Below are positions 9,818 to 19,452 of a DNA stretch of 41,008 nucleotides, in pieces. The translations under genes and the position numbers were made by a program. The notes under the pieces were generated by a model. That model saw only the letters and a program-made list of their open reading frames with translations, was not told the origin of the DNA and made no database searches. Positions within the stretch are counted from its first letter, which is position 1, and each line of letters begins with the position of its first letter. This stretch comes from Flammula alnicola (Eukaryota > Basidiomycota > Agaricomycetes > Agaricales > Strophariaceae): the NCBI GenBank assembly GCA_015499995.1, contig JADNRV010000385.1, positions 1 to 41,008 on the forward strand, read 5' to 3'.

Positions 9818-11391
9818 CATCTCACAGAATTGAAGGGTCGATAGCTTTAGAACAAGTCTTATGGACAACACTTGCCATGTCCGGGAAGGGTCAGCGCAAT
9901 CAGGCTCACTGCCGGCCTCTATGCCAATTTGGGAAAAGACATATGATCGAGATTATCTGATCAACGTTCACTGCTAAGATCACACAGTCCCCGATGAATT
10001 AGATGCCGTATACCTCTCTTCATGCCTACTAAGTATGGTTCATTAGGAGAGTGAGCAAATTATCACGACTTGGTAGGTTGGCCAATGACGGTACCTATCT
10101 CCAAAGAGATACTAGGCTCCTAATGATAAGTAGCCAGGATTCTAGCGCTTGGGAAGGTTTGGTGGAAGATGTCATTGAACTCACAATATCAACCTCTAGA
10201 TCTGTTCCTGAACGAATCACGATCCCCAACGCATAGGCCCAGCCACAGGGAACTATCGTGCGCACCCTGATTCTGTCTAACTGATTAAACTATATTCTAA
10301 TTTATTCCCCGCTTGTGACTTCACGATGCAATCGCGTTTATACAGTTCTCCCGAATGATATCGTTGTCCTTTCTTCACCTAAATAATTCCACTTTATCAA
10401 GGCTGTACACGACAGCAGAACAGGAGAGATTCGGCAATTACAAACTAACTTACGAAGCATATGTCTCGACTTCCGAACCTTTGAAACAACAACGGTTGCC
10501 ATATTACAGTATGTAGATGGCCTCGATTCAGGAAGGTATAGCCCGATAAAGAAATAACAAGACGCGTGTAGCGGAGACATTTTTCAGGCTACCATAGGAA
10601 GAGTCTTCTCCTCTGTCAGTGTCGACCAAGAGAGGAACAATGACTCTAGTTTCAACATAGCAATAGGGACTTTCTTGTCATGCCAACTTATGGCCTTCCT
10701 ACTCCGATGTCAATGTAAGTGTTGAAACACATATAAGAGAACCGAGTCAGAGTAATGGCAGGATCATTTGAAGCGCGACAAGAGTTGTTTTCATGACAAG
10801 GGGAGATCTCCTTTTTCAACAATGGTTGATAACAGAATAGCCTTCTTTCCTTGTAATCCTCGTATGCGAGTCATGGGACCCCCGAACATAGAATTCCGAA
10901 GATAAAAACAGGCCGGAGAGGGTTGCGGAGGTTTGGCCGGGGCCTGTTAAATTTTGGACAAGTATTTGCTTCCAGCAGTCCATGGAGCGGCTAATGTCGC
11001 GACGAGTTAGAAAACCTTCGCGCACATAAAATGGGTCAGCGCTCAAGAATGAGAAGGATAAAAGAGATCCTTATTCTAGAAATGTATGCTATAGGGCTCG
11101 AACTAGGCCATATTTTGAGTCCCCCACGGCCGGATACAATTCAGACTCGAAAAATGGCGCGGACATCCGAGACCCGCAAAAGAAAATGGGACTGAATCGC
11201 TGAGTCATATCACCGGGGTCCTTTATGAGGTACATTGCCGTGAACACGCTGGCTGTGAGGTCCTTGTTCTAGTTATGGTCTTGAGAAAGCAATGAACGGA
11301 TTCAGGTGAACCACGATGCGCAAAAGATATCGATATTGGTGTTATATCGCCTTGCTGCGTAGCAGAGAGGCTTCTCCCGGTCTAAATTCAC
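9818..11391. other. Long gene-poor region
   Basis: No frame here shows recognisable protein similarity or a convincing exon chain on either strand. The short open frames (for example 10051-10236 plus and 10816-11046 minus) lack family motifs, and the latter does not begin with ATG. The region may hold the HMG promoter and degraded sequence. Confidence 0.5.
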
Positions 11392-11398
11392 TATATAA
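11392..11398 (+). promoter_or_regulatory. TATA box in front of a tandem repeat
   Basis: CTATATAAGG in a fairly C-rich context, 9 bp before the first 92-bp repeat unit. It resembles a core promoter, but no plus-strand coding exon follows that I can recognise. Confidence 0.4.
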
Positions 11399-11406
11399 GG
11401 AAGGAC

Positions 11407-11670
11407 TTTTGTCCCATTGTTTGTTTGGTTTGGATGGTTACGTCTTCCTGTCAATCACCACCAAATAAAAGTTTGTACCCATTCAACTTGATTTCGAGTT
11501 TTGTCCCATTGTTTGTTTGGTTTGCATGGTTACGTCTTCCTATCAATCACCACCAAATAAAAGTTTGTACCCATTCAACTTGAATTCGAGTTTTGTCCCA
11601 TTGTTTGTTTGGTTTGAATGGTTACGTCTCCTTGTCAATCATCACCAAATATAATTCTTGTTCAACTTGC
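11407..11670 (+). repeat. 92-bp tandem repeat, about 2.9 copies
   Basis: Units start at 11407, 11499 and 11591, each beginning TTTTGTCCCATTGTTTG. Units 1 and 2 are both 92 bp and nearly identical; unit 3 is similar for about 70 bp, then degenerates. The repeats are T-rich on the plus strand and carry a CACCACCAAATAAAAG segment. They lie directly downstream of a TATA box, so they would be transcribed as leader or noncoding RNA if that promoter works. Confidence 0.9.
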
Positions 11671-11820
11671 GTTCTTGTCGATCACCTTATAACGTATTTT
11701 CGAATCTTGTACTTGTTTCAAATTCTAATTTATAATATCACTAGTGCACTGCAAAATTTTCAATAGCCACCTTGTGCAATAAAACCAAGGTGACTGCTCG
11801 AAAGCGGTACAGTTTCATAC

Positions 11821-11962
11821 CTGTAGGCTTGGGTTTGTGTGCCTCCGAGTCCATGCAGTGGACCTTCAGCGTGTATTGACTGGTGAACCGCCGATCGCAT
11901 CCGATGATAACGCACGGGAAGCGTCGGCGCTGAAGTTGAGGGTCAACAACAGCGGTCCGCAT
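11821..11962 (-). CDS. Orphan C2H2 zinc-finger exon
   Basis: An ATG at 11962 opens a frame with one C2H2 finger, FPCVIIGCDRRF to EAH (C-x4-C-x12-H-x6-H, residues about 16-41), followed by a splice donor (CAG/GTATGA) at 11820. Unspliced, the frame runs to a stop at 11741. No further exon could be joined convincingly; the possible acceptor CACTAG downstream gives only a few residues. It could be the remaining exon of a small zinc-finger protein or a relic. Confidence 0.4.
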
Positions 11963-12758
11963 TGGCGAAGCCTCCCGCGAGGGCGAGCGTTTTACCTATG
12001 GGGTGTCCAAATTCGAACAAGAGGCAGCGGGAGAATGCGACATAGATGACTGCGGCGAATGCAACTAGGGGTTGCCAAGTAGACGAGGAAGAAGGAAATT
12101 GGTGCGGTAAGGAGGTCGTGAAATTGAAGTTAAAGTAGAATATTCGTGTAGATTCAGCTGGGGAGAGAAGCCTGGGACGCTATGAGCGACGAGATCCAGT
12201 TAGTCGATAGAATATGAAGCTGTTTCTTTGTTCAGCTCAACCTAGCCCTTCCAAGAAGTGTAAAATCAGTGACGATGTAGGACGCTTTGAAATCATAATA
12301 CCTTCGCCTGTCTTCTCTAAACATAGTTGTCTCTATACATAAGTAGTCTCTGAAATGGTGAGCTTTATCCTTATGACACTTAAGGCGTAACAAATGTGAC
12401 TGATGCAGCAAGGCGCTGGAGACGCAGTCCACCTTTTATCTCATGAATGGGACGCTAAAGTGTGTGGCTACATTAAAATAAGAGTCAATATACAGATCGT
12501 ATAAGAATTAGCGTGGGTGGTGGGGTACGGACTCACCATGAAACTGCGGTCGACCGGACGAAAATGTTCGCGTCTCGTTCTGGAAGGTTGTTTGTTGAAG
12601 AGCTCAAAGAAGAAACGGTCACGCGTGCACCGTGAAAACTCCGACAGCCAAGCTAGCCAAGGCCAATGTCCTTTCTTCCTAACAATGCCAAATACAATTC
12701 TCCGTGCAGACCCATTTCCGGTGCAGAACTTTTGGCATTCACCACCAAGTCCTTCGCG
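11963..12758. other. Intergenic region upstream of bL28m
   Basis: No recognisable gene. Short open frames on both strands lack motifs, and the minus one ending at 12432 starts with GTG. It presumably contains the bL28m promoter; no clear TATA was seen, as is common for ribosomal protein genes. Confidence 0.4.
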
Positions 12759-13460
12759 ATGTTCCCAAGTAAAGCGCTATGGGAGGTAGTCTCTAAGCCC
12801 TTCAAGCGGTCCCAACTTGGTTTGTTCGAAGGCAAGACAAAGCAATATGGAAACAATGTACCATTCTCAAAGCACAAAACTCGTCGATCGTGGTTGCCCA
12901 ACGTCCAGCAAAAGCGCTTGCCTTCCGAGGTTCTAGGAGACACCTTCCGCTTGAAGTTAACCACGAGAGCTCTGAGGACGATTCAGAAGGTCTTTTTTGT
13001 TTCCTTGATCTCTGAGGAAGTACTAAAGTTCTTGACAGAAAGGTGGTTTGGACAACTACCTGAAAACATCCTCCGGGGACCTGCTCGGGCACACCGGGAT
13101 GCAGCTGCGTATAAAAGTTCTGGACAAGGAGTTGCAAAATAAGAGAGGGTGGTCGCACCCAAGGCAACCGCTCGACGCGCCTAGCTATCGGGACGAGAAA
13201 ACTCACGCGCTACGCCGTCCGACTTTGTTGAGCGCGCGGTTCGCGAGAGAGATGGCTGCGAAGGTTTTGGGGAAAGAAGGACCCGCCAGGTGCGCACAGT
13301 CGTGTTTCTTGCTCTACTGTTTTTTTGCTGATTCTCGGACTACAGTGTCGCGGAGACCATTGCTTACCTACATCACTTGAGAATGCGCCGCCGGCCTAGC
13401 CTACCAGCATTGTTGCCACCCAGATCCTCCTCATCGTCAAAAATTACACCTTCTAATTAG
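12759..13460 (+). CDS. Mitochondrial large-subunit ribosomal protein bL28m
   Basis: Three exons: 12759-12989, 13039-13289 and 13346-13460; 198 residues, all phases consistent. The bacterial-L28 core is clear in exon 1: RSQLGLFEGKTKQYGNN, then HKTRRSWLPNVQ and TTRALRTIQK (residues about 18-77). L28 is a component of the 50S/54S subunit; the long basic C-terminal extension is usual for fungal mitochondrial forms (yeast Mrpl24). The ATG at 12759 was chosen because it starts MFPSKALWEVV right before the domain; an upstream in-frame ATG at 12666 would add 31 residues. The last intron (13290-13345) and exon 3 are less certain: reading through it also stays open to 13378. Confidence 0.85.
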
Positions 13461-14305
13461 AAAAATATTTATCGTTTCAACCATTATGAAGGTTCCCAAA
13501 TTGCTGGATAGATTTTGCTGACTGGTGGGAGATATGTGGTTTTCGTCCCCTTCCTTGCCCTTCCGAGGTATGCTATCTGTCGATTTGGATTCTCTTGTCT
13601 ATCTCCTCGGGTTTTAGGCCCATGACGCATTAAAATATCCTGTTTTCCTCCCAGTTGAATCTTCTAGACCTTTCAGCCTTGGATAGGCAAGCTTACTCAA
13701 CAGGTGCGAATGTTATTTACTGTACAACCTTCGACCGAGAATTTCTGATCATCTTTGCGTTTCTTCCTTATCCAGGCCACTGCATGTATAACTTTGGTCA
13801 CGCATGTATTTATCAACATCTCACAGGCTAGAGGGGCCCATTTCCTCGACTAAGAAGCTAACTTGACGATATTGATTCTTCGACCTTGACATGAAGATTT
13901 CGAAGTTCTGCAAATACCCTGGCCCTTTCAATGAAAAAGTTTCAGTGATGTAAAATAATTTCAGATGTCGTTGGAGTCTAGATGCTGCCTGCGCTTATAT
14001 GCACGCCTGGTGGATTTCCAGGAGCAGTGAGTGCACAGTATTTATTTAGATTTTTTAATCATTTGGCAAGTTTTATTTTTGGGCAGATATATGGGCAGAT
14101 TAATGCTCGCGACTTGCGCCTGCTTCCTCTGTCGGAGATGTGGTTATAAATGGACCGCCTAGGTGGAAAATTCCCTGCCTATGCGTGAATTGACTCAGCA
14201 ATGCCGCTACACTACCGAGTTACGTCTCCCAGAAACACAGTAGGAATCCATTTGGGGCTGAAGATGTATTGTCAACTTATTGATATATTGACCCTTCAAG
14301 TAGCG
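13461..14305. other. Intergenic region before the esterase duplication
   Basis: No recognisable coding exon, tRNA or repeat found. A/T-rich in the 14040-14100 part. It ends where similarity with the second duplicated unit begins. Confidence 0.4.
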
Positions 14306-14922
14306 CTAACATGCAGCTTCGAAGTTCTGTGAAGACTGCGGCTTTGTTCTATTCCGCTGCCGAGCCGTTGTATGCAAAAGCCCCGTGTGGCGAGCGGGTT
14401 ATGTTCTGAGCAAACGTCTGCCCATGGATTTTTAGTAGGAAATATTTTTTCTCCGCTGCTCTCCCATCTGATTCTTCACCTATTGAAAGAACGGATGTTT
14501 CTCCTCGCAGTGCCTCTGTCCTCGGCATGGAATGACCGCGCGTAAACGGAGACCATGGGATTGGATGATGTCGAAGAACATTTCGAGAAATAATTGCCGT
14601 TGGGTTTTAAGGCCACGTGAGGCCACGATATTCAGATTCTTGTGTTGCCTGAGAGCTGAGTGCCCCGTGGCGAGTGATGTGATGGTGAGTTACCTATTAT
14701 TACCTGCCTTATTTCTGTGCTCCACCAGGGTCATTTCTCACTCTAATATCCATATTTGTGTCGACTTTCGGGGCGACGCGTTCCTGCATGACATGCATCT
14801 GCTGACTCGCAAGACTCCTGAGTCATGATACTGCAGGGAAGACAGCTAGGATGCCCATATACCAGGCTGCCGACGGCTACATAAAGGATGGGCAATTTCG
14901 AACCTTTTGCCCCACATTCAAG

Positions 14923-17330
14923 ATGTTGCTCCTCGCTGCTGGACTTCTCGGGATCCTGTCGCTCGTTCATGCTGCACCTGAGATACAGCTGGGTAAAACC
15001 ACGCTAGTCGGGAGAGACATAACCGAGCTCGAGCTAGATTTCTTTGGCGGTATGATCCTTGAATTTTTCATAGAATTTCGAGACTAATCGTGTTCATCTG
15101 TAGGTATTCCTTTCGCCGAACCGCCTCTTGGAAATTTGCGCCTGAGACCTCCAGTTCTGAAAACAACCCTAGATGTTGCAACATTCGACGCGAGTAACTT
15201 TGGCAAAGGTTGCCTTCAATCCGTGAGTGAATATGTGAACCTCTTTTGTTGCGGGTCTTCTCACACGATCTGAAGAGTTCTGTGACGACGTTCTCAGAAG
15301 ACTGTTTGACCATCAATGTCTATCGACCTTCAGGGTTGCAGTCCAGCGCGAAGCTCCCTGTCGTAAGCGGCACTATATCTTAGAAACGAGTTCTAACACA
15401 GCTGACACACCTGATCCCAGCTGTTCTGGACGTATGTATTTTTAAAATCGTCCATCGATGTCTGATTGATAACTTGGTGCTACATAGTTATGGCGGTGGT
15501 TTCGACGGCGGAGAAGCAGCTATGTTCAATGCGAGTGCTATCGTAGCGCAAAGTGTCGCTCGGGCAAGTTAAGCCGTTGATCTGGAAATATCCCCGAGCT
15601 AAGACTGTTTGCTGAAGGGAACTCCGCTGGTGTATGTTAATTTTAATTATCGTCTGGGACCACTAGGTTTCCCTCAAGGCCAGGAAGGTGCTAAAAAGCT
15701 TTTCATATAACATTTTTTATTATACTCACATGATAACCTCTCAGCTGACAATCGTGGTGCTTTGAACCTCGCGCTCAAGGATCAATTGGCAGCGTTGGAA
15801 TGGATTCAGGCGAACATCGAGGCTTTTGGCGGCGACAAGACCAAGGTAAGCACAGTCCACCGCCTTCGCTATTAAACTATCCAACCGTTCTTAGGTGACT
15901 GTATTTGGTGAAAGTGCCGGGGCGATCATGACCGCGGTTCTATTCTTGAACTCGCCTATTGAGAAACTGGCAAGAGCTGCGGTGCGTAAGGCTGAAGGCC
16001 AAATTTGATTTCTTTCCTCATTTCTTCTCGAAGATATTTGAGTCGGGATCCGCGGCAAGTCCAATGGAATTCAAGGCAGCACGCCGAGAGATTGACTGGC
16101 AGAACTTTGTGTCGGGGGTCCCGTCATGCGCATCCTTGGCCACATCTGGGAATACGTTTGACTGCTTGAGAAAGGCTAACAGCACAGAAGTGTTCTCCGG
16201 CGTCGTTACCGCACTTGCGAAGGCTCCTGAAGAGTTCGGCTTTGATCCTACGATTGATGGACCAGGCGGCCTATTCCCAGATATTGCATCGCGACTTTTG
16301 TCGAAAGGTCACTTCGCTCGGTTGCCTTTCATCGCTGGCACGAACTTAGATGAAGGCAAGTATTTCCCTTTAAAAAGCAAGATATACACTGTAGTACATA
16401 GCACTCACGAATATATACGCAGGTACCATCTTCACATCTACGAATCCGCCTGATCTGAGTGTTGCCGGTATTCGGGCCGGCATCATCGCCAACTTTTCTC
16501 CACCTCTCGTATCCCAAGCCGATCTTCAGCAGACTGCCGACAGATTGCTCGAATTATACCCTGATGACCCTTCCGTTGGATCGCCCTTCAACACTGGCAA
16601 CCAAACTTTCGGACTACCCTCTGGCTTCAAACAACAAGCTGCTCTCCGTTGAGTTGTATTTCTCTATACGTTCAAGTCTGTAATCGCTAACAATCATCAT
16701 GTATCACGAAATAGTGGGTGATCTGAGTTTCCAATCGCAGCGCAGAAGTTGGATACAGACTGCCAGTCGAGCAGGAGTAAAGACATTTGGCTATCTGTTC
16801 ACTCAGCCCCAACCAACCAACCCTGCAGCGGAAGGAGGTATGTATACGCATTTACACTATGGTCACCCGTGTATTTATCCGAGGTCTTAATGTTCTTTCC
16901 AACAGTATCTCACGGCTCAGAATTATTGTTCATCTATGGCGCCCCTCCTGATACCTCAGCCTCTGCTCTTCATCTCAGCAGTGTCATGATTGACTATTGG
17001 GTCTCATTCGCGACGAGCCTCGATCCCAACGATGGTCTCGGCAATCCTCGTAAGTGGCACATGATTTACTTGAATGTTAGGTTGCTCATATCTTTATCCC
17101 TATAGGTCCCTTATGGGCTCAATACACCCCCACAAACGAGGTTTGATCTAGCATTTTCTGATTCATATCTGCCGACTGACTTCGATTTATGTACTATTTA
17201 GGTCTTGTTGCAGCTGAATGGTGACAACACTACCCTGATCCCAGACGATTATCGGAAAGAACAAATCGATTTCATCAATTCAGACCCCACTGTCTTCCAT
17301 CACCGTCGCTCTTTGAAAATAAGGAATTGA
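14923..17330 (+). CDS. Secreted type-B carboxylesterase/lipase, copy A
   Basis: Fourteen exons: 14923-15049, 15104-15222, 15276-15362, 15421-15431, 15488-15563, 15618-15687, 15745-15845, 15895-15981, 16034-16355, 16423-16647, 16715-16837, 16906-17049, 17106-17140, 17202-17330; 551 residues with consistent phases. A signal peptide (MLLLAAGLLGILSLVHA) suggests secretion. Family marks are GIPFAEPPLGNLR, FSEDCLTINVYRP, YGGGFDGG (oxyanion loop) and FGESAG. The likely triad is Ser204 (GESAG), Glu333 (NLDEG) and His452 (VSHGSE), spaced much like Candida rugosa lipase. It would hydrolyse carboxylic esters outside the cell; the substrate is unknown. Exon 4 is an 11-nt microexon. Introns 15564-15617 and 16356-16422 have GC donors. 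It is nearly identical to copy B at 20055. Confidence 0.92.
15564..15617 (+). other. GC-AG intron in esterase A (intron 5)
   Basis: Donor CGG/GCAAGT, acceptor CTGAAG, 54 nt. Removing it joins SVAR to GTPLVYVNFNYRLG; leaving it in meets TAA within four codons. No GT donor gives the frame. The equivalent intron in copy B is 20696-20749. Confidence 0.8.
16356..16422 (+). other. GC-AG intron in esterase A (intron 9)
   Basis: Donor GATGAAG/GCAAGT, acceptor TACGCAG, 67 nt. It joins NLDEG to TIFTSTNP, right after the catalytic Glu. The nearby GT (AAGTAT) would lead to a stop 13 codons later. The same GC donor is present in copy B (21486-21552). Confidence 0.8.
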
Positions 17331-17402
17331 TGTAGGTTAGAGATGTGGTTGAAATCCCTTGGCGTACTGACAGCTGGGACTCGTAACGTAAATAGTAAAT
17401 GA

Positions 17403-18266
17403 ACGAGTTATGTTTGCGAATTAGCAAGATAAAGCAACGATGCCGAAGTGCAAATACTCCAAAAACTCATCCCAACTTTCGAGAGCCTCTATATAACATG
17501 CACATCTCCCGAGATCCAAAGAATCTCTTCGTCCGCCTCACCCTGCTATAGTAATATTTCAGACAAACCGGCTGTCGTGCCAATAGCTCACCCCACGAGG
17601 TGCTGACTGGGTCAAATACGCTGGGATGGCCGATGGCATGTCAACTTGGCTTGCTTTCATGCTTTTCAAATGCTATCAGCGAGACGGTGCAGCGCCACGC
17701 GTCAAAATCTGGAAAACGAGGGGCTCGTTAGAACTTAGAAGATATGTGGATGAGCATCGTTGACATCGGTGCCTTGCACCAACATCGGTCCCTTGCACCA
17801 ACATCGGTCCCTTCTACGAATTATTAAGCCAAACTACAGACGAAAGTATGTAGGTAGTTCTATGGGTCATTATGCATTATGCATCTGTCAGCCGTCGACC
17901 TTTGTTCTCAACCTTCCTCGTCAGCAGAGTCATTCGTTGCAATATTAAAGAGAACGCTAAGTAACATCCTTTAGAACACATACTAATTTCTGTTAACTTA
18001 AATCTACTTTGATTGGGTAGTGTTTTATCTGTATTCCCCTCGAACAAAGGATATGAACTGGTATTTGAGGGATCGCGAGACTGCGGAGGGTGGAGAAAGA
18101 TGAAGGGATATTAATCCAAGTAATGGCAAACACGACGCGAACGATGTCCCCACACGACGCCAGATAACCCGCTTTGCAGATAGATCACACAAGGTTGAAG
18201 GGGAGAGCCTCACTGACGCTCTCTCTTGCCTCTCTCCTCGCTTACCTCGCCACATCCACCAAAGTA
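17403..18266. other. Spacer between esterase A and the hAT-like element
   Basis: No recognisable gene. It includes the short tandem repeat at 17763-17813. The rest is unremarkable A/T-leaning intergenic sequence. Confidence 0.4.
17763..17813 (+). repeat. 19-bp tandem repeat, about 2.7 copies
   Basis: ACATCGGTGCCTTGCACCA at 17763, ACATCGGTCCCTTGCACCA at 17782 and a partial third unit at 17801. Confidence 0.8.
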
Positions 18267-18274
18267 GGCAGTTC
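18267..18274. repeat. Target-site duplication, left
   Basis: GGCAGTTC, identical to 19168-19175 on the other side of the hAT-like element. Confidence 0.88.
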
Positions 18275-19167
18275 TAGTGATGTGCCGGCTCGGGCTTGGC
18301 CTGAAAGCCCCGGCTCGGGCCCGGCTTTGGGCGGCTCAGGCCTTGTCAAATGACGAGCCGGGCCAAAAGCCGGAAATCAGGCTTGGCCCGGCCCGGCTTT
18401 GGCTCAAGCCGGGGCTTGGCTTACAAATTAGTTGAAACATAAAATATTTTGATATCTACATGTACATGCAACTCTAAAGTACATATTTCACTATTCTACG
18501 GGTGCCTAAGACATATTGTCAACGTGCAAGACTACTTGCAACCTATTTTCGCACCCAAAATGAATGTTGATGGCATTTCAAACTCAGCCGGGCTTGTCCG
18601 TCAGTTGATCGTGCGGTAATGGTGGCCATGCATTGATCATCAAACTGACTTTAAACTATTATTAGATCTAACTCTCGTGAAAGTACAGTACAAAAGTAAT
18701 TTTTGGTTACTCAAAGGTCAGTTTTTCTCCGTTTACACTCAAAAAAAACTCTGCAGAAAGCCCCGGCCTGGGCCGAGGGCTCGGGCTTGTCAAATTCTCA
18801 GGCCGGGCCAAAGCCGGCTCCAGGCCAACACCTTTGGCCCGGCTTGGCCCGGCTTTGTTGGGCTCGGCTTGGCCCGGCTTCTGGCCTCAGGCCGGCAGCT
18901 TCGCCATACCCAGGGATTTCCTTCTGAGGCAGCCTGGGAAAGCGACCGATTTGCGATCAATTCTCAATCACGTGATCAAATGAGCCGAATTGAGACAAGT
19001 CTCGCGCGCACCAAGCTCAACCAGAATAGTTTGCTTAAACAAGACACTATTGGCATCTTTTTCTAAGATTTCGGACGAAAACCCTGGGCTCAAAAGCGCA
19101 CAGATTTGCTTCCGGAACACCCTGGGAATGACCAATTTTTCCTCAGGCCGGAGCCGGCACATCACTA
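18275..19167. mobile_element. Non-autonomous hAT-like element (893 bp)
   Basis: The element starts TAGTGATGTGCCGGCTC at 18275 and ends with its exact 17-bp inverted complement at 19167, and it is flanked by a perfect 8-bp target duplication GGCAGTTC (18267-18274 and 19168-19175). The TAGTGATGTGC terminus and 8-bp duplication are hAT hallmarks. Subterminal regions (about 18280-18420 and 18765-18900) are dense in GGCCCGGCTTGGC-type motifs, probably transposase-binding repeats. The interior is A/T-richer and no transposase is encoded, so it needs a helper in trans. Confidence 0.88.
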
Positions 19168-19175
19168 GGCAGTTC
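19168..19175. repeat. Target-site duplication, right
   Basis: GGCAGTTC, identical to 18267-18274. Confidence 0.88.
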
Positions 19176-19452
19176 CGATCCGTCCGTCAAAAAAATCCTG
19201 AACGTTCCCACGAAACTTCGATCCTTCATGGCAGATTTTTTGAAAATTGATTCAAAGTGCTTGAACTCTACACAAGGCATACCTAATTCCAGGAATATAA
19301 AAAATGTGACGTGAAGGATCGATGCCCCTCGAAAAAATCGAGAAGTTTGGGTGCAAGAATGGGGGAGAATTGTGTTCCGGCGTTTTTGTGCTGACCTTTG
19401 GCCGTAGAGTATGCGCAAACAAACTGTCGCATTACACTGAATGCGGGTACTG

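Larger units (their letters stand above)
14306..17402 (+). repeat. Direct duplication, copy A (about 3.1 kb)
   Basis: From about CATGCAGCTTCGAAGTTCTG at 14311 to about 17402 the sequence closely matches 19453-22545 in the same orientation, including promoter, all introns and the 3' flank of the esterase. Copies are offset by about 5130 bp. Differences are scattered substitutions and short indels, with no large rearrangement. Copy A lacks the small insertion before the ATG seen in copy B and carries extra sequence near 14500-14540. Confidence 0.85.

Noticed and set aside
10816..11046. 76-codon minus-strand open frame
   Set aside because: The first codon is TTG, not ATG, and there is no family similarity or splice support.
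12802..13206. 134-codon minus-strand open frame
   Set aside because: Antisense to the well-supported bL28m exons and their intron.
18280..18900. GC-rich repeated motifs as a possible rDNA, CpG island or CRISPR-like array
   Set aside because: The repeats lie in inverted order inside an element with inverted ends and an 8-bp target duplication, which explains them as subterminal repeats; spacing is irregular.
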